Positions 43,182 to 51,951 of a DNA stretch of 60,562 bases are shown in pieces; the stretch's first letter is position 1; each line of letters opens with the position of its first letter. The notes beneath the pieces were generated by a model, which made no database searches, was not told where the DNA came from, and was given only the letters and a program-made list of their open reading frames with translations. The stretch comes from Anaerocolumna jejuensis DSM 15929. GTDB lineage: Bacteria > Bacillota > Clostridia > Lachnospirales > Lachnospiraceae. The stretch is taken from contig NZ_FRAC01000036.1 in assembly GCF_900142215.1 (NCBI RefSeq), positions 1-60,562 of the forward strand, in the 5' to 3' direction. The position numbers and the translations under genes are program-made.

Positions 43182-43250
43182 TAAGGTACCTTAAAAAAAT
43201 CTTGACAATTACCAAACATGGGTTTATACTGTGGATTGTAAGGTACCTTA
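43182..43250 (+). promoter_or_regulatory. MarR promoter framed by two identical palindromes
   Basis: A consensus promoter, TTGACA (43202-43207), 17 bases, TATACT (43225-43230), is flanked by two copies of TAAGGTACCTTA at 43182-43193 and 43239-43250, 57 bases apart (about 5.4 helical turns). The second copy lies just past the start of transcription. This is a typical autoregulatory MarR arrangement. Confidence 0.85.
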
Positions 43251-43273
43251 AAAAATGAAAGGAGTTGACATAA

Positions 43274-43870
43274 ATGAATGATAACCTCTCCGATACACTG
43301 TTACAACAGATACGGAGCTGCACAAATCTGGTTCACAGGCTAATTCACAGCGAGCACCATATGAAGGCTCAGGATGCCCGGCATACTGTTGGACGCGCAC
43401 AAGGGATTGTCCTGAAAATCTTAGCGGAAAAGGATGGACTGACACAAACAGAAATTACGGAAAAGTTGGATATCCGCCCTTCTTCTCTTGGAGAACTTGT
43501 TGTGAAGCTTGAAAAAAATGGTTATGTGGAACGCCGTCAAAACGAAAATGACAAGCGGGTCATTAATGTATTTCTAACGGAAAAAGGACGGGAGCTGGAA
43601 AAAGAATTCATCAATCCGAGACAGAAGGCAGCCGAATCTTGGTGCGCGGGTCTGTCTGAAGAAGATAAAACACAGCTTTCTGAGCTTTTGAACAAGCTGA
43701 TTCTCTCCATGGAAGACGTTCTCTCAAAAAATGAGGAAGGATTTTCAGAAAGAGAGATGCCTTTTGGGGCAGGTTTCCCTGATATGGATTCCGAAGGGTT
43801 TTCGCATCATGACCTTATGGGCAGACGGCGTGGAGGCCCGAGGGGAGAATGGCGAAATGGCTTCCGATAA
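43274..43870 (+). CDS. MarR-family regulator
   Basis: A 198-residue MarR protein: winged helix about residues 35-105, with GIVLKILAEKDGLTQTEITEKL, IRPSSLGELVVKLEKNGYVERR and the wing NENDKRVINVFLTEKGRE. After the usual end, about 45 extra residues rich in G, R, E and F (GFSEREMPFGAGFPDMDSEG, then RRRGGPRGEWRNGFR) form a disordered tail. It probably represses itself and the MFS pump 143 bases downstream through the TAAGGTACCTTA sites. Ribosome site AAAGGAG. Confidence 0.85.
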   Translation: MNDNLSDTLLQQIRSCTNLVHRLIHSEHHMKAQDARHTVGRAQGIVLKILAEKDGLTQTEITEKLDIRPSSLGELVVKLEKNGYVERRQNENDKRVINVFLTEKGRELEKEFINPRQKAAESWCAGLSEEDKTQLSELLNKLILSMEDVLSKNEEGFSEREMPFGAGFPDMDSEGFSHHDLMGRRRGGPRGEWRNGFR

Positions 43871-43912
43871 ACTTTATTCTCATCTTTTTACAAAGCATTT
43901 GCTGAGCATTGT

Positions 43913-43954
43913 TTGTACCAATTAAGATACTATTCATTATTTTAATTGGTACAA
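43913..43954 (+). promoter_or_regulatory. Perfect 13-base inverted repeat before the MFS gene
   Basis: TTGTACCAATTAA (43913-43925) and TTAATTGGTACAA (43942-43954) around 16 bases. There is no T-run after it, so it may be an operator (perhaps for the second MarR protein) or an mRNA hairpin between marR and the pump gene. Confidence 0.5.
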
Positions 43955-44013
43955 TATTCAACCTAAATAGGTAGAAATCTACTTAAATAATTTTTTAATC
44001 ACAGGAGGACTTT

Positions 44014-45435
44014 ATGGCAAAATCAAACTCTTTAAAAGCTTCTGATCCATCGCGTTTGACACCCCGCCTAAGAATGATCTTAATGGTCGTTATCATTGCG
44101 GATGTTCTTGACCTGATGGATTCCACCATTACCAATATAGCTGCCCCATCCATCGTACAAAGTATTGGCGGCGGGGAGTTACTGATTAAATGGCTTACTG
44201 CGGCTTACGCTCTGGCTATGGGAGTGTTACTGGTTATCGGAGGGCGTATGGGCGACCGGTATGGAAAGCGGCGTTTATACCTGATAGGAATTGCCGGCTT
44301 TACGCTGGCATCTGCTTTTTGCGGATTATCCGTTAATCCTGCGATGATAATCATAGGGCGGCTGATTCAGGGAGGTTTTGGCGCGTTGCTGATTCCGCAG
44401 GGGATGAGCATCCTAATGGCAACATTTTCTCGTGAACAGTTTCCCCGGGCTGTCAGTGTATTTGGACCGATCATGAGCATATCCTCTGTTTTTGGTCCTA
44501 TTCTGGCTGGATTTATCATTCAGGCAAACATTGGTGGCCTTGGCTGGCGTCCTATGTTTCTTATTAACATTATTCTCGGTCTTATAGGCTTGGCTGCTGC
44601 AATTAAATTATTACCGCACGATCAGCCAAATTCAGAGGAAAAGTTGGATGGTATTGGGACCCTATTGCTCGGAATTTCTATGCTGGGATTGATTTATGGA
44701 TTGAACGAGGGACCAGTGGCAGGCTGGACGATTGTCCCTGTCATAAGCCTGATAGCAGGAATCATTTTTCTGGGTGCATTTGCATTTAGACAGATACATG
44801 CCGCCAATCCGCTCATTAAGCCGGCACTTTTCAAGAATAAGGGATTTACCTCTGGTATGCTGCTGGGCCTTGCTTTTTTCGCGGCGGTAAGTGGTCTGTC
44901 CTATGTTATTTCTCTGTTTTTCCAAATGGTACTGCATTTGTCTGCTTATGATGCTGCGTTGGGTCTTTGCCCAATGGCTATTGGTATTGTTATCTCTTCG
45001 ACCGTTTGCCGGCCGCTTTTAAATAAAATGGGGCGTAAAATTGTCGTGATTGGGCTTGGCGTAACACTGCTTGGTGCCTTTGTACTCTGGCTCACCCTCT
45101 TTTTGAAGGGTACCGCGGCTACGGCACTACTGATGGCGCCCGCTATTCTGATAATTGGTGCGGGCATGGGAGCTTGTTTCAGCAGTATTTACGACGTAGC
45201 TCTGGGAGAGCTTGCTCAGGACGAAGCTGGCAGTGCGAGTGGTTCATTGAGCGCCATTCAGCAATTGGCTTCGGCAATCGGCTCCGCAGTCGTTGTAACT
45301 ATTTTCTTTCATCTGCAGAGTACAGTTGGTGATGCCAGGGCTATGGAATACTGCGTACTGATCGTAGCTGCAATTGTTGTGGTTGGCCTTTGTCTAGTGT
45401 GGCTTATGCCGAAATCAGCCCCTTCTGATGAATAA
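44014..45435 (+). CDS. MFS multidrug efflux transporter (DHA2, 14 helices)
   Basis: A 473-residue drug:proton antiporter of the EmrB/QacA type. Helix 1 carries ADVLDLMDSTITNIAAPSIV (motif D1), followed by motif A GGRMGDRYGKRRLYLIG and motif C-like SISSVFGPILAGFI. About 14 membrane helices can be counted. It should export lipophilic cations or other antibiotics using the proton gradient. It lies between two MarR regulators on the same strand, with strong ribosome site ACAGGAGGAC. Co-transcription with the first MarR gene through the inverted repeat is likely. Confidence 0.9.
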   Translation: MAKSNSLKASDPSRLTPRLRMILMVVIIADVLDLMDSTITNIAAPSIVQSIGGGELLIKWLTAAYALAMGVLLVIGGRMGDRYGKRRLYLIGIAGFTLASAFCGLSVNPAMIIIGRLIQGGFGALLIPQGMSILMATFSREQFPRAVSVFGPIMSISSVFGPILAGFIIQANIGGLGWRPMFLINIILGLIGLAAAIKLLPHDQPNSEEKLDGIGTLLLGISMLGLIYGLNEGPVAGWTIVPVISLIAGIIFLGAFAFRQIHAANPLIKPALFKNKGFTSGMLLGLAFFAAVSGLSYVISLFFQMVLHLSAYDAALGLCPMAIGIVISSTVCRPLLNKMGRKIVVIGLGVTLLGAFVLWLTLFLKGTAATALLMAPAILIIGAGMGACFSSIYDVALGELAQDEAGSASGSLSAIQQLASAIGSAVVVTIFFHLQSTVGDARAMEYCVLIVAAIVVVGLCLVWLMPKSAPSDE

Positions 45436-45444
45436 GTAAAAGCG

Positions 45445-45474
45445 TTGACATTATAATTCCTTTTGGGATACAAT
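45445..45474 (+). promoter_or_regulatory. Promoter of the second MarR gene
   Basis: TTGACA (45445-45450), 18 bases, TACAAT (45469-45474), starting just after the MFS stop and 37 bases before the ATG. Confidence 0.7.
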
Positions 45475-45510
45475 AAGTAGAGACAAACCTAATTGAAAGG
45501 CGATGTAGCT

Positions 45511-45966
45511 ATGGAGAATGACCCACGCATCCCAAGTCACGATTTTTATATAAAGAATATTGCTCACGTTTTACGATACCAAATTGATCAAAAGCTCGCT
45601 GCTTATCATGTCACGGAACCCCAAGTCCGTCTTTTGGGACATATACAAGGAGGACAAATGGCAGGTCACGAAATCAGCCGAAAGTATTTGAGCGAGGCAA
45701 TGCAGATTTCTGGGCCCTCTGTTACCAGTCTCCTGAACAGTCTGGAAAAGAATGGATTTATCATACGGAGTTCAGGGCTTGAGGATGGCCGGACCATGCA
45801 GATTGACCTTACTGAAAAGGCCTCCGATGTGATGAAAGATACAATGGATATGTTGTATGAGATTTCAGATGCCTTGCTAGCTGGTTTTTCTGAAGGTGAA
45901 AAATGTATCTTTTTAGAATTACTGAAAAGAGTTTATGAAAATGTCGGCCAGGGTTCACATATCTAG
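45511..45966 (+). CDS. MarR-family regulator
   Basis: A 151-residue MarR protein: PQVRLLGHIQGGQMAGHEIS, then ISGPSVTSLLNSLEKNGFII and the wing GLEDGRTMQIDLTEKA. I use ATG 45511; the in-frame TTG at 45493 overlaps the AAAGG ribosome site. With its own promoter directly behind the pump gene, it may tune the same pump or respond to a second inducer. Lengths and wing match normal family members. Confidence 0.85.
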   Translation: MENDPRIPSHDFYIKNIAHVLRYQIDQKLAAYHVTEPQVRLLGHIQGGQMAGHEISRKYLSEAMQISGPSVTSLLNSLEKNGFIIRSSGLEDGRTMQIDLTEKASDVMKDTMDMLYEISDALLAGFSEGEKCIFLELLKRVYENVGQGSHI

Positions 45967-46000
45967 AGGCAGATATTTTGTTCATAAATAGTGGGGGCTG

Positions 46001-46027
46001 CCTGACCGCTGCAAAGCAGCGGCCAGG
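46001..46027 (+). terminator. Hairpin after the second MarR gene
   Basis: CCTG-A-CCGCTG pairs with CAGCGG-C-CAGG around CAAAG; no T-run follows, so termination is uncertain. Confidence 0.4.
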
Positions 46028-46261
46028 TATAATAAAGCAGAAATCACTTTGGTTGCACTGGAGCGTTGGAACTGGAAGGCTCAATGCGACGAGTAAACAA
46101 AGGCATATGCCATATGTCGCACTATTATGTGTGTGTACGTGCATATACCAAATCTGACACAGCAGACTTAAATGGAAGCTGGGGTTCTGCAAGAAAGTCG
46201 CAGTTGCTGCCCAAAATAATCAGTCAAGAGGCTAACCATCCTTTAGAAAGGCAAATCATAT

Positions 46262-47089
46262 TCACCCCTTAACAGCTCCTTCTGCAATCCCTTTTAAAAT
46301 CTGTTTCTGAAATATAGCATAAAAAATAATGACCGGTATTGCCGCTAAAATAAGGGCGCTTAAGATGGCAGTCCAATCACTGCTGTACTGCCCGAACAAG
46401 GTATTGGTCGACAGCAGGAGGCTGTATTTTTTATTATCCGATATGTTGATTAAAGGTAAAAGGAAATCATTCCATATCCATAGGACATTGGTAATGCAAA
46501 TCGTTGCCGTTATGGGCTTTAGCATGGGAAATACAATATGGCCGAAGGTTTTCAGATTGTTACAGCCGTCAATGGCAGCCGCTTCCTCCAGGTCTATTGG
46601 GATTCCTTTTACAAAGCCATGATAAAGAAAAATTGCCATACTGACTCCCAGACCGGAATAAACAAAGGAAAGTCCTATTAAGGAATTCTTAATATGAAAG
46701 GCCAGTACAACCCGGTATAAAGGTATCATAATAGAACTAAAGGGTATCAGCATGGAAAAAACAAATAAGCTGAAAATAGCAGCTGACAGCTTTGTTTTGG
46801 TACGGCACAGTTTCCAACCGGCTAAGGCTGAAAATAGCACAATCAAAAACACACTAAGGAAGGATAAAAGAACGGTATTGCCAAAGCTTCGGATATAATG
46901 CATCTTTTCGATGGTGCGGATGTAATTCTTTAAGTTGAGTGTCTTTGGTAAGGACACCACATTAGTCAGCAGCTCTCCATTTGTCTTAAAGGAATTCATA
47001 AATGCCATAATAAGCGGAAACAGCCAGAAAATTGCTGCTAATGCCAGCAGAAGATATATCATAAAATGAAGGAATTTTTTTCTTAACAT
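46262..47089 (-). CDS. Sugar ABC transporter permease (MalG/YesQ type)
   Basis: A 275-residue inner-membrane permease with six helices and the EAA loop EEAAAIDGCNNLKTFGHIVFPMLKP about 90 residues from the end. The N-terminus (FWLFPLIMAFMNSFKTNGEL) is typical of the CUT1 MalG branch. It forms the channel with the permease encoded just upstream (one base between stop and start) and would import an oligosaccharide, together with an ATPase that is not in this window. Its usual binding protein is beheaded here, so the system may not work. Confidence 0.9.
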   Translation of the reverse strand: MLRKKFLHFMIYLLLALAAIFWLFPLIMAFMNSFKTNGELLTNVVSLPKTLNLKNYIRTIEKMHYIRSFGNTVLLSFLSVFLIVLFSALAGWKLCRTKTKLSAAIFSLFVFSMLIPFSSIMIPLYRVVLAFHIKNSLIGLSFVYSGLGVSMAIFLYHGFVKGIPIDLEEAAAIDGCNNLKTFGHIVFPMLKPITATICITNVLWIWNDFLLPLINISDNKKYSLLLSTNTLFGQYSSDWTAILSALILAAIPVIIFYAIFQKQILKGIAEGAVKG

Positions 47090-47090
47090 A

Positions 47091-47969
47091 TTAGAGTTCC
47101 TGTTCCTTTCCTTTCATAGCCCTTAACTGGACAATGGTAATCAAAAGTATAATCAAAAAGAGTACCGAGGATTTTGCCGTTGCATAGCCATACCGTATAT
47201 TTCCTGAGAAAGCCTCCTCATAGATGTTAATGGCAACAGACTGTGTCATCCTTCCCGGTCCGCCGCCTGTCAAGGAATATATGACATCAAAGACCTGAAA
47301 GGCTGTGTTTAAAGTCCAGAAAATACAGATAGTAAGGGCTGGCTGAATCATGGGAAAAGTAATCTTCCAAAACTTATGCCAGGCATTGGCACCGTCCAGA
47401 CTGGCAGACTCTTTCAGGTATTCCGGTACTCCCTGCAGTGCTGCCATATATATAATCATAAGATAACCCGCAGCTCCCCATACGGAGACAATGATAATAG
47501 CAATAAATGCATATTTGGGGTCTCCAATCCAGGATTTATCCAGGAATTTGATTCCCCAATTATCCGCCAGGTAGTACAGCACCTTTGTAAAGATAAAGGA
47601 CCACATATAACCGCCGATAATCATACTGATCATATTTGGCATATAAAAGAGTGTCCGGAAGATTCCCCTTGCCTTTCCCCTGCTCTCAATCGCTACAGCA
47701 AGCAAAAGGGCGGTAACATTAGCTGCAATCAGCATTATGACCACATACTTCGTTGTAAATAAAAGAGATTTCCAGTAATCCACATCCTTTAATACCTCTT
47801 TAAAATTATTTATCCCCACAAAATGGTAGCTCTTATACAGGCCGTTCCAATCCGTTAAGGCGTAAAACATGCCTGCTATGGCAGGATAAAGCTTAAATAT
47901 AATATATACAATCAAAGCCGGTGCCGCAAAGAGCATTAACGTCAGGTTTTCCCGTTTCTTACTATGCAT
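47091..47969 (-). CDS. Sugar ABC transporter permease (MalF/YesP type)
   Basis: A 292-residue permease of the CUT1 MalF branch: six helices, the periplasm-side FYALTDWNGLYKSYHFVGINNF, and the EAA loop KESASLDGANAWHKFWKITFPMIQP. The ATG at 47969 follows GGGAGAG; a longer frame reaching into the binding-protein gene is rejected. It is part of the operon kinase, response regulator, binding protein, permease, permease, all on the minus strand, as in YesMN/YesOPQ-type pectin or hemicellulose oligosaccharide uptake. Confidence 0.9.
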   Translation of the reverse strand: MHSKKRENLTLMLFAAPALIVYIIFKLYPAIAGMFYALTDWNGLYKSYHFVGINNFKEVLKDVDYWKSLLFTTKYVVIMLIAANVTALLLAVAIESRGKARGIFRTLFYMPNMISMIIGGYMWSFIFTKVLYYLADNWGIKFLDKSWIGDPKYAFIAIIIVSVWGAAGYLMIIYMAALQGVPEYLKESASLDGANAWHKFWKITFPMIQPALTICIFWTLNTAFQVFDVIYSLTGGGPGRMTQSVAINIYEEAFSGNIRYGYATAKSSVLFLIILLITIVQLRAMKGKEQEL

Positions 47970-48027
47970 GTTGTCTCTCCCTATTCTGATAACAAAGGAG
48001 CAGGCATTTGCCGGCTCCTTATCTAAT

Positions 48028-49101
48028 TTATTGATTAAAGCTATTTGCCTGTTTAAAAGTCTCATCCAGTTTCTTGATAATTTCTTCTTTCGTGACTGCG
48101 CCTACACAATATTCCTGCAGCAATTTTCCCTGCTCATCCGTAACGGAAGAAGGCATTACCAGATCTTGATAGGAGCGCCCTTCCTCAACATACTTTGAAG
48201 CTTCCGTAACCCAGGGTGAGGATTCATAATTGTGCACAGTTGCCAGCGGATTAAAGGAGCAGGCCTTAAAAAGTGCAGAAGAATCCTTATCATCCAATAC
48301 GTAATTTGCAAATTCAAGGGCAATGTCCAGATTCTTGCTGTTAGGATACACACCTAAGGTTGTGGAAGTAGAAAGATTTACAAGGGTACAGTCCTTATTG
48401 TTATTAATTGGAAGAGGAAATACGCCCATCTTCAAATTGGGGTTTGTGCTCATAATGGTCTGGGCTGCCCAGGTTCCCTGTACATACATGGCTGCCTTAC
48501 CGCCCGCAAAGTCTGCGCTTCCGGCTTCGCTGCCTTCTTCCATGGGTCTTTCCGTGCCATTCTGGAGGATAACGTCAATTGGGTCAAAGATATCCTTGAT
48601 ATCTTCATAGGAAGCCTGATTCTTATACATATTTTCCAGCCAATCCTTTGCCTCTCCGGAGGTCTTTCCTCCGATGGTAAGTGCCGTCATAAGCTGAGGC
48701 ACCCACTGCTCCTGGAAAGCAAGCATAAAGGGAACGTATCCGTTATCCTTTAAAACCTTGCAAACATTCTTTAAGTCCTCCAGTGTATCGGGAGCTTTCA
48801 ATTTACATTTATCAAAAATGTCTTTATTGTATAAGACGCCCCATGCCTGGCTCTCAATGGGTACTGCCATTACCTTGCCGTCCACAGTGACCGTGTTCCT
48901 TACATTTTCATAGATCTTACCGGCAAGAGGCTGTTCTGTAAGGTCAGCCAGATTTCCTGCCTTGTTGTATACTGCAATATTATTGCTGTGCAGCGTATAA
49001 AGGTCCGGCGCATCATCCCCGGAGATTCTGGCCTGCAATACGCTCTCGTACTGGTCAGAGCTTGGCATCTCCAGATTCACCTTTACCTTTATATCATGCA
49101 T
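48028..49101 (-). pseudogene. Sugar-binding protein without signal peptide
   Basis: A 357-residue CUT1-type extracellular solute-binding protein that starts abruptly at HDIKVKVNLEMPSSDQYESV, a segment normally found 60 or so residues into these lipoproteins. The signal peptide, lipobox cysteine and first strand are gone, and no hydrophobic segment precedes the first ATG (49101), which lies within the last codons of the truncated response regulator. The rest (QSWGVLYNKDIF-like core, FAGGKAAMYVQGTWAA, FNPLATVH) is intact to the stop. Without export it cannot feed the permeases. Confidence 0.85.
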
Positions 49102-49670
49102 CCTTTGGGAACAGCTCCTGCTTCATTTTTTACTATCAGTTCATAAATGTCATTAAGCAAATTCCTCATTACCTGCATATCACTGGTAATCATAGTATCT
49201 GCCAGGCAGTCTCTAAGCTTGTAATAGCTGCCGGCCCAGGCGGTATCCAAAAAACTTCCCACCAAATTTTCTTCTTTTACGTCCTTTTTCTCCCGGAGGG
49301 TTTGAATACATTTACTTAGCAGCTGGTTCAACTCTTCCTGCTTCAGGGGCTTTAAGAGGTAATCCAGCGCCCCGAGCTTCATGGCACTGCGGACAAATTC
49401 ATAATTATCATACCCGCTGACAAAGATAACGCAGGCATCATTGCCTTCCCTTCGAAGCGCAGCAACCAAATCGGTGCCATTTAACAGAGGCATATTCACA
49501 TCCACCAGAATAATCTCCGGATTCGTGTGATGTATTAGTTCCAGGCCGTATTCACCGTCTGAGGCTTCACCTACAATCTGTATGCCTAATTCCTCCCAGT
49601 GGCCCAATTGTCTGATAACCTTTCTGGTCCAGGTCTCATCATCGATAATCACAGCTTTCGCCAAAATCAT
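49089..49670 (-). pseudogene. YesN-type response regulator lacking its DNA-binding domain
   Basis: 193 residues. The receiver domain is complete: AVIIDDETWTRKVIRQL with the acidic pair, phospho-acceptor Asp in IILVDVNMPLLNG, VIFVSGYDNYEF and the conserved lysine in LDYLLKPLKQEE. YesN-type regulators go on for another 300 residues to an AraC helix-turn-helix. Here the frame ends soon after residue 180 with an unrelated GCMI and a stop, at the same place where the binding protein begins in another frame. Its ribosome site (GGAGAAGGAG) is intact, and it overlaps the kinase gene by 32 bases. Confidence 0.85.
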
Positions 49671-51429
49671 TTTTATTCTCCTTCTCCGCCTTGGTCAGTA
49701 CACAGACTGTTGTTCCCTCTCCTGACTGGCTTTCAATGGTTACCCCGTATTTTGAATCAGCATATTTTAGTCTGATTCGTGAATGCACGTTTCCGAGCCC
49801 AATATGGGAGCTTGTTTTTAGTGCGTTTCCTGCATCTTCCTCCAGTATTTCCTTAATCTGTGCCAGCCGCTCTTTTGATAAGCCGATACCATTATCGCTG
49901 ATTTGAAGCAGCAGGTCATTCGTGGTTGTCAGCATGGCCTTTAGCTGGATATTCCACATTCCTGCTTTATTGATGAGCCCGTGTTCCAGGCTATTCTCCA
50001 GTATTGGCTGTAAAATAAGCTTGGGAACCACATATTCCATCAGCTCTTTTTTCACCTGAACTTCAAATTCAATCCGGTTATCAAATCTTTCATTCTGAAT
50101 ATTCAGATACTCCTGCAGGTAGTGTATTTCTTCCCTAAGACACACCATCTCTCTTGTAAAATTCAAGGAGTAACGCATGATATCACTCAAAGAGGTGGTC
50201 ATGTCATAAATTTTTGAAACATTTCTTTCTAAGGCAATTCCTCCTATCGTCTGCAGGGTATTATTCATAAAATGAGGATTTATCTGTGCCTGCAGCGCCC
50301 TGACCTGTGCCTCTCTTTTCTCTATCTTGCTCTGGTATTCCTGCTTTATCAGTCTTTGGTTACGCTCCATCATCAGATTAAAGCTGTTTTGGAGTATACC
50401 GATTTCATCTTTTCTGTCAGCAGGTACTTTTTCGGAATAGTTATTAATCATTGCTGTCTGCATCTTCCCGGCAAGTGCAATAATCGGCTTGCTTAAGATT
50501 CCTGAATATAACACGGAACCGGCAATGGAGATAATCACCGCAATGCCGGCAATCATCAATCCCGCAATCAGCATTTGCCTCATGGCATTTGTGATTACAA
50601 AGCCCGGAACTGCAAAAAGAATTACCAGCTTTCCCCCGTTTACACTCCTGTAGAACCAGAAATTATCTTTATAATAGAATTCCTGCTCCTTGCTTTCCTG
50701 AAACTTTCTGGTGATTTCAGCCAGGTCCATTGTCTGTATTTGGGAATCACTCTTGCTGTAGTCTGCTTCTATCAGTTCTCCTTCATCATTAAAAAGCATA
50801 ACAGATTCGTTTTCCGTTGTTTTAATATTTTCCAGGATGTCCTGAATTTCATATGGTCTTATCTTCATGGTTATGAGTGCCACCGGTACATTCTCATAAA
50901 AGTCGTAAATCTGATGGGCAATCATAATCTCTTTCCCTTCCCGCTTAAACATAATGTTTGTCTGAAGAGCTTTATCCCTTTCTTCCCAAAATTTTAGTTT
51001 CTCTTCGGACTCCTCCATATCCGCTCCGGAACGTCTGGCCACTAACACCTGGTCTGTTTTCAGATTAAACAATTCAATGGAATTAATATTACTGTCCATG
51101 CTTATTACGGTATTCATGGCTGAAATAAGCTGCAGTTTAGAAGCAAAATTCAGACTTTTGCCGTTCTTGCACCAATCCATGATGATGCTTTTGATTTCCT
51201 TATTTACTTCAAAATTATAGAATTGATTCACATAGTCTTTCGTCTCTAGAGCTAACCGGTCCTGCAGCCAGCCGATACTCATTTTTCTGTCATAAATTAA
51301 TTGGCTCTTTAATGTATTGCGGGATATCTGCACTGTGATTGCAGTGGTAGAACCAACTAAAAGCAGAGAAAATGCCAGAATTGTTAAGAGTATTTTTTTA
51401 CGGATAGATAAATTACGATACCTTCCCAT
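49639..51429 (-). CDS. YesM-type sensor histidine kinase
   Basis: A 596-residue membrane kinase: helix 1 at about 13-33, an extracellular sensor domain to about 275, helix 2 at about 283-308, HAMP (SGILSKPIIALAGKMQTA), then the His_kinase domain with the phospho-histidine in QAQINPHFMNNTLQTIG and ATP lid ISDNGIGLSKERL and GLGNVHSRIRLKY. YesM kinases sense extracellular oligosaccharides and activate the neighbouring uptake genes. I prefer ATG 51429 over the TTG one codon upstream. It appears intact, but its partner regulator has lost the output domain. Confidence 0.9.
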   Translation of the reverse strand: MGRYRNLSIRKKILLTILAFSLLLVGSTTAITVQISRNTLKSQLIYDRKMSIGWLQDRLALETKDYVNQFYNFEVNKEIKSIIMDWCKNGKSLNFASKLQLISAMNTVISMDSNINSIELFNLKTDQVLVARRSGADMEESEEKLKFWEERDKALQTNIMFKREGKEIMIAHQIYDFYENVPVALITMKIRPYEIQDILENIKTTENESVMLFNDEGELIEADYSKSDSQIQTMDLAEITRKFQESKEQEFYYKDNFWFYRSVNGGKLVILFAVPGFVITNAMRQMLIAGLMIAGIAVIISIAGSVLYSGILSKPIIALAGKMQTAMINNYSEKVPADRKDEIGILQNSFNLMMERNQRLIKQEYQSKIEKREAQVRALQAQINPHFMNNTLQTIGGIALERNVSKIYDMTTSLSDIMRYSLNFTREMVCLREEIHYLQEYLNIQNERFDNRIEFEVQVKKELMEYVVPKLILQPILENSLEHGLINKAGMWNIQLKAMLTTTNDLLLQISDNGIGLSKERLAQIKEILEEDAGNALKTSSHIGLGNVHSRIRLKYADSKYGVTIESQSGEGTTVCVLTKAEKENKNDFGESCDYR

Positions 51430-51951
51430 CAACTTAAGTTCCCCCCTGTAATATTACTTTGACAGTTTTAAAAGCCGGGCTGTGCAGCCTGGCTTTAATA
51501 CCTTGTACGTATTGTATTATATAAATTATAACATGGATTTCCGGTATTTGATATTTGGCCTTATGAATATATTTAGTTTTATTTATTGTATTTTTTTAAG
51601 GTATCATCTTTTAAGCTGTTTTTTAAATATGCAGCTGCAATGAACAGCCTAATTTTATGCCTATTGAAAATGTTTTCTTGTGAATGAGAGACAGGTCATT
51701 CACAAATAATACGTTAATTACGGAACCGCTATTATAATGCCCGCATGTAAATGTTTGGGCTTGAGAGAGCTTAGCTTAGACTAATTAATATTGAACAATA
51801 AAACAACCTAAAAAAGTATAATGCCCAAAAGGCACCTTTCCTATATAGTAATATTAGATGAAGCAGAAGACAGAGATTAGTAATGAAATGAGGAGTATTC
51901 CTCATAGATTGATTCAGTCAAAGGTTATGAGAAATAAGGAGGTAGAATGCA
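51430..51951. other. Divergent intergenic region
   Basis: 522 A+T-rich bases between the kinase and GH5 genes. Apart from the inverted repeat at 51678-51705 I see no coding remnant; promoters for both directions must lie here but none matches consensus well. Confidence 0.4.
51678..51705. promoter_or_regulatory. Perfect inverted repeat, candidate operator
   Basis: TTGTGAATGA (51678-51687) and TCATTCACAA (51696-51705) around 8 bases, without a T-run, centrally placed in the divergent promoter region. It could be a site for the sugar regulon controller. Confidence 0.5.

Noticed and set aside
43141..43323. Minus-strand frames across the MarR promoter
   Set aside because: They overlap a consensus promoter and two palindromes and show no coding character.
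46066..46272. 68-codon frame between the second MarR gene and the sugar permease gene
   Set aside because: No ribosome site at its ATG, random-looking composition, and it runs into the converging permease gene.
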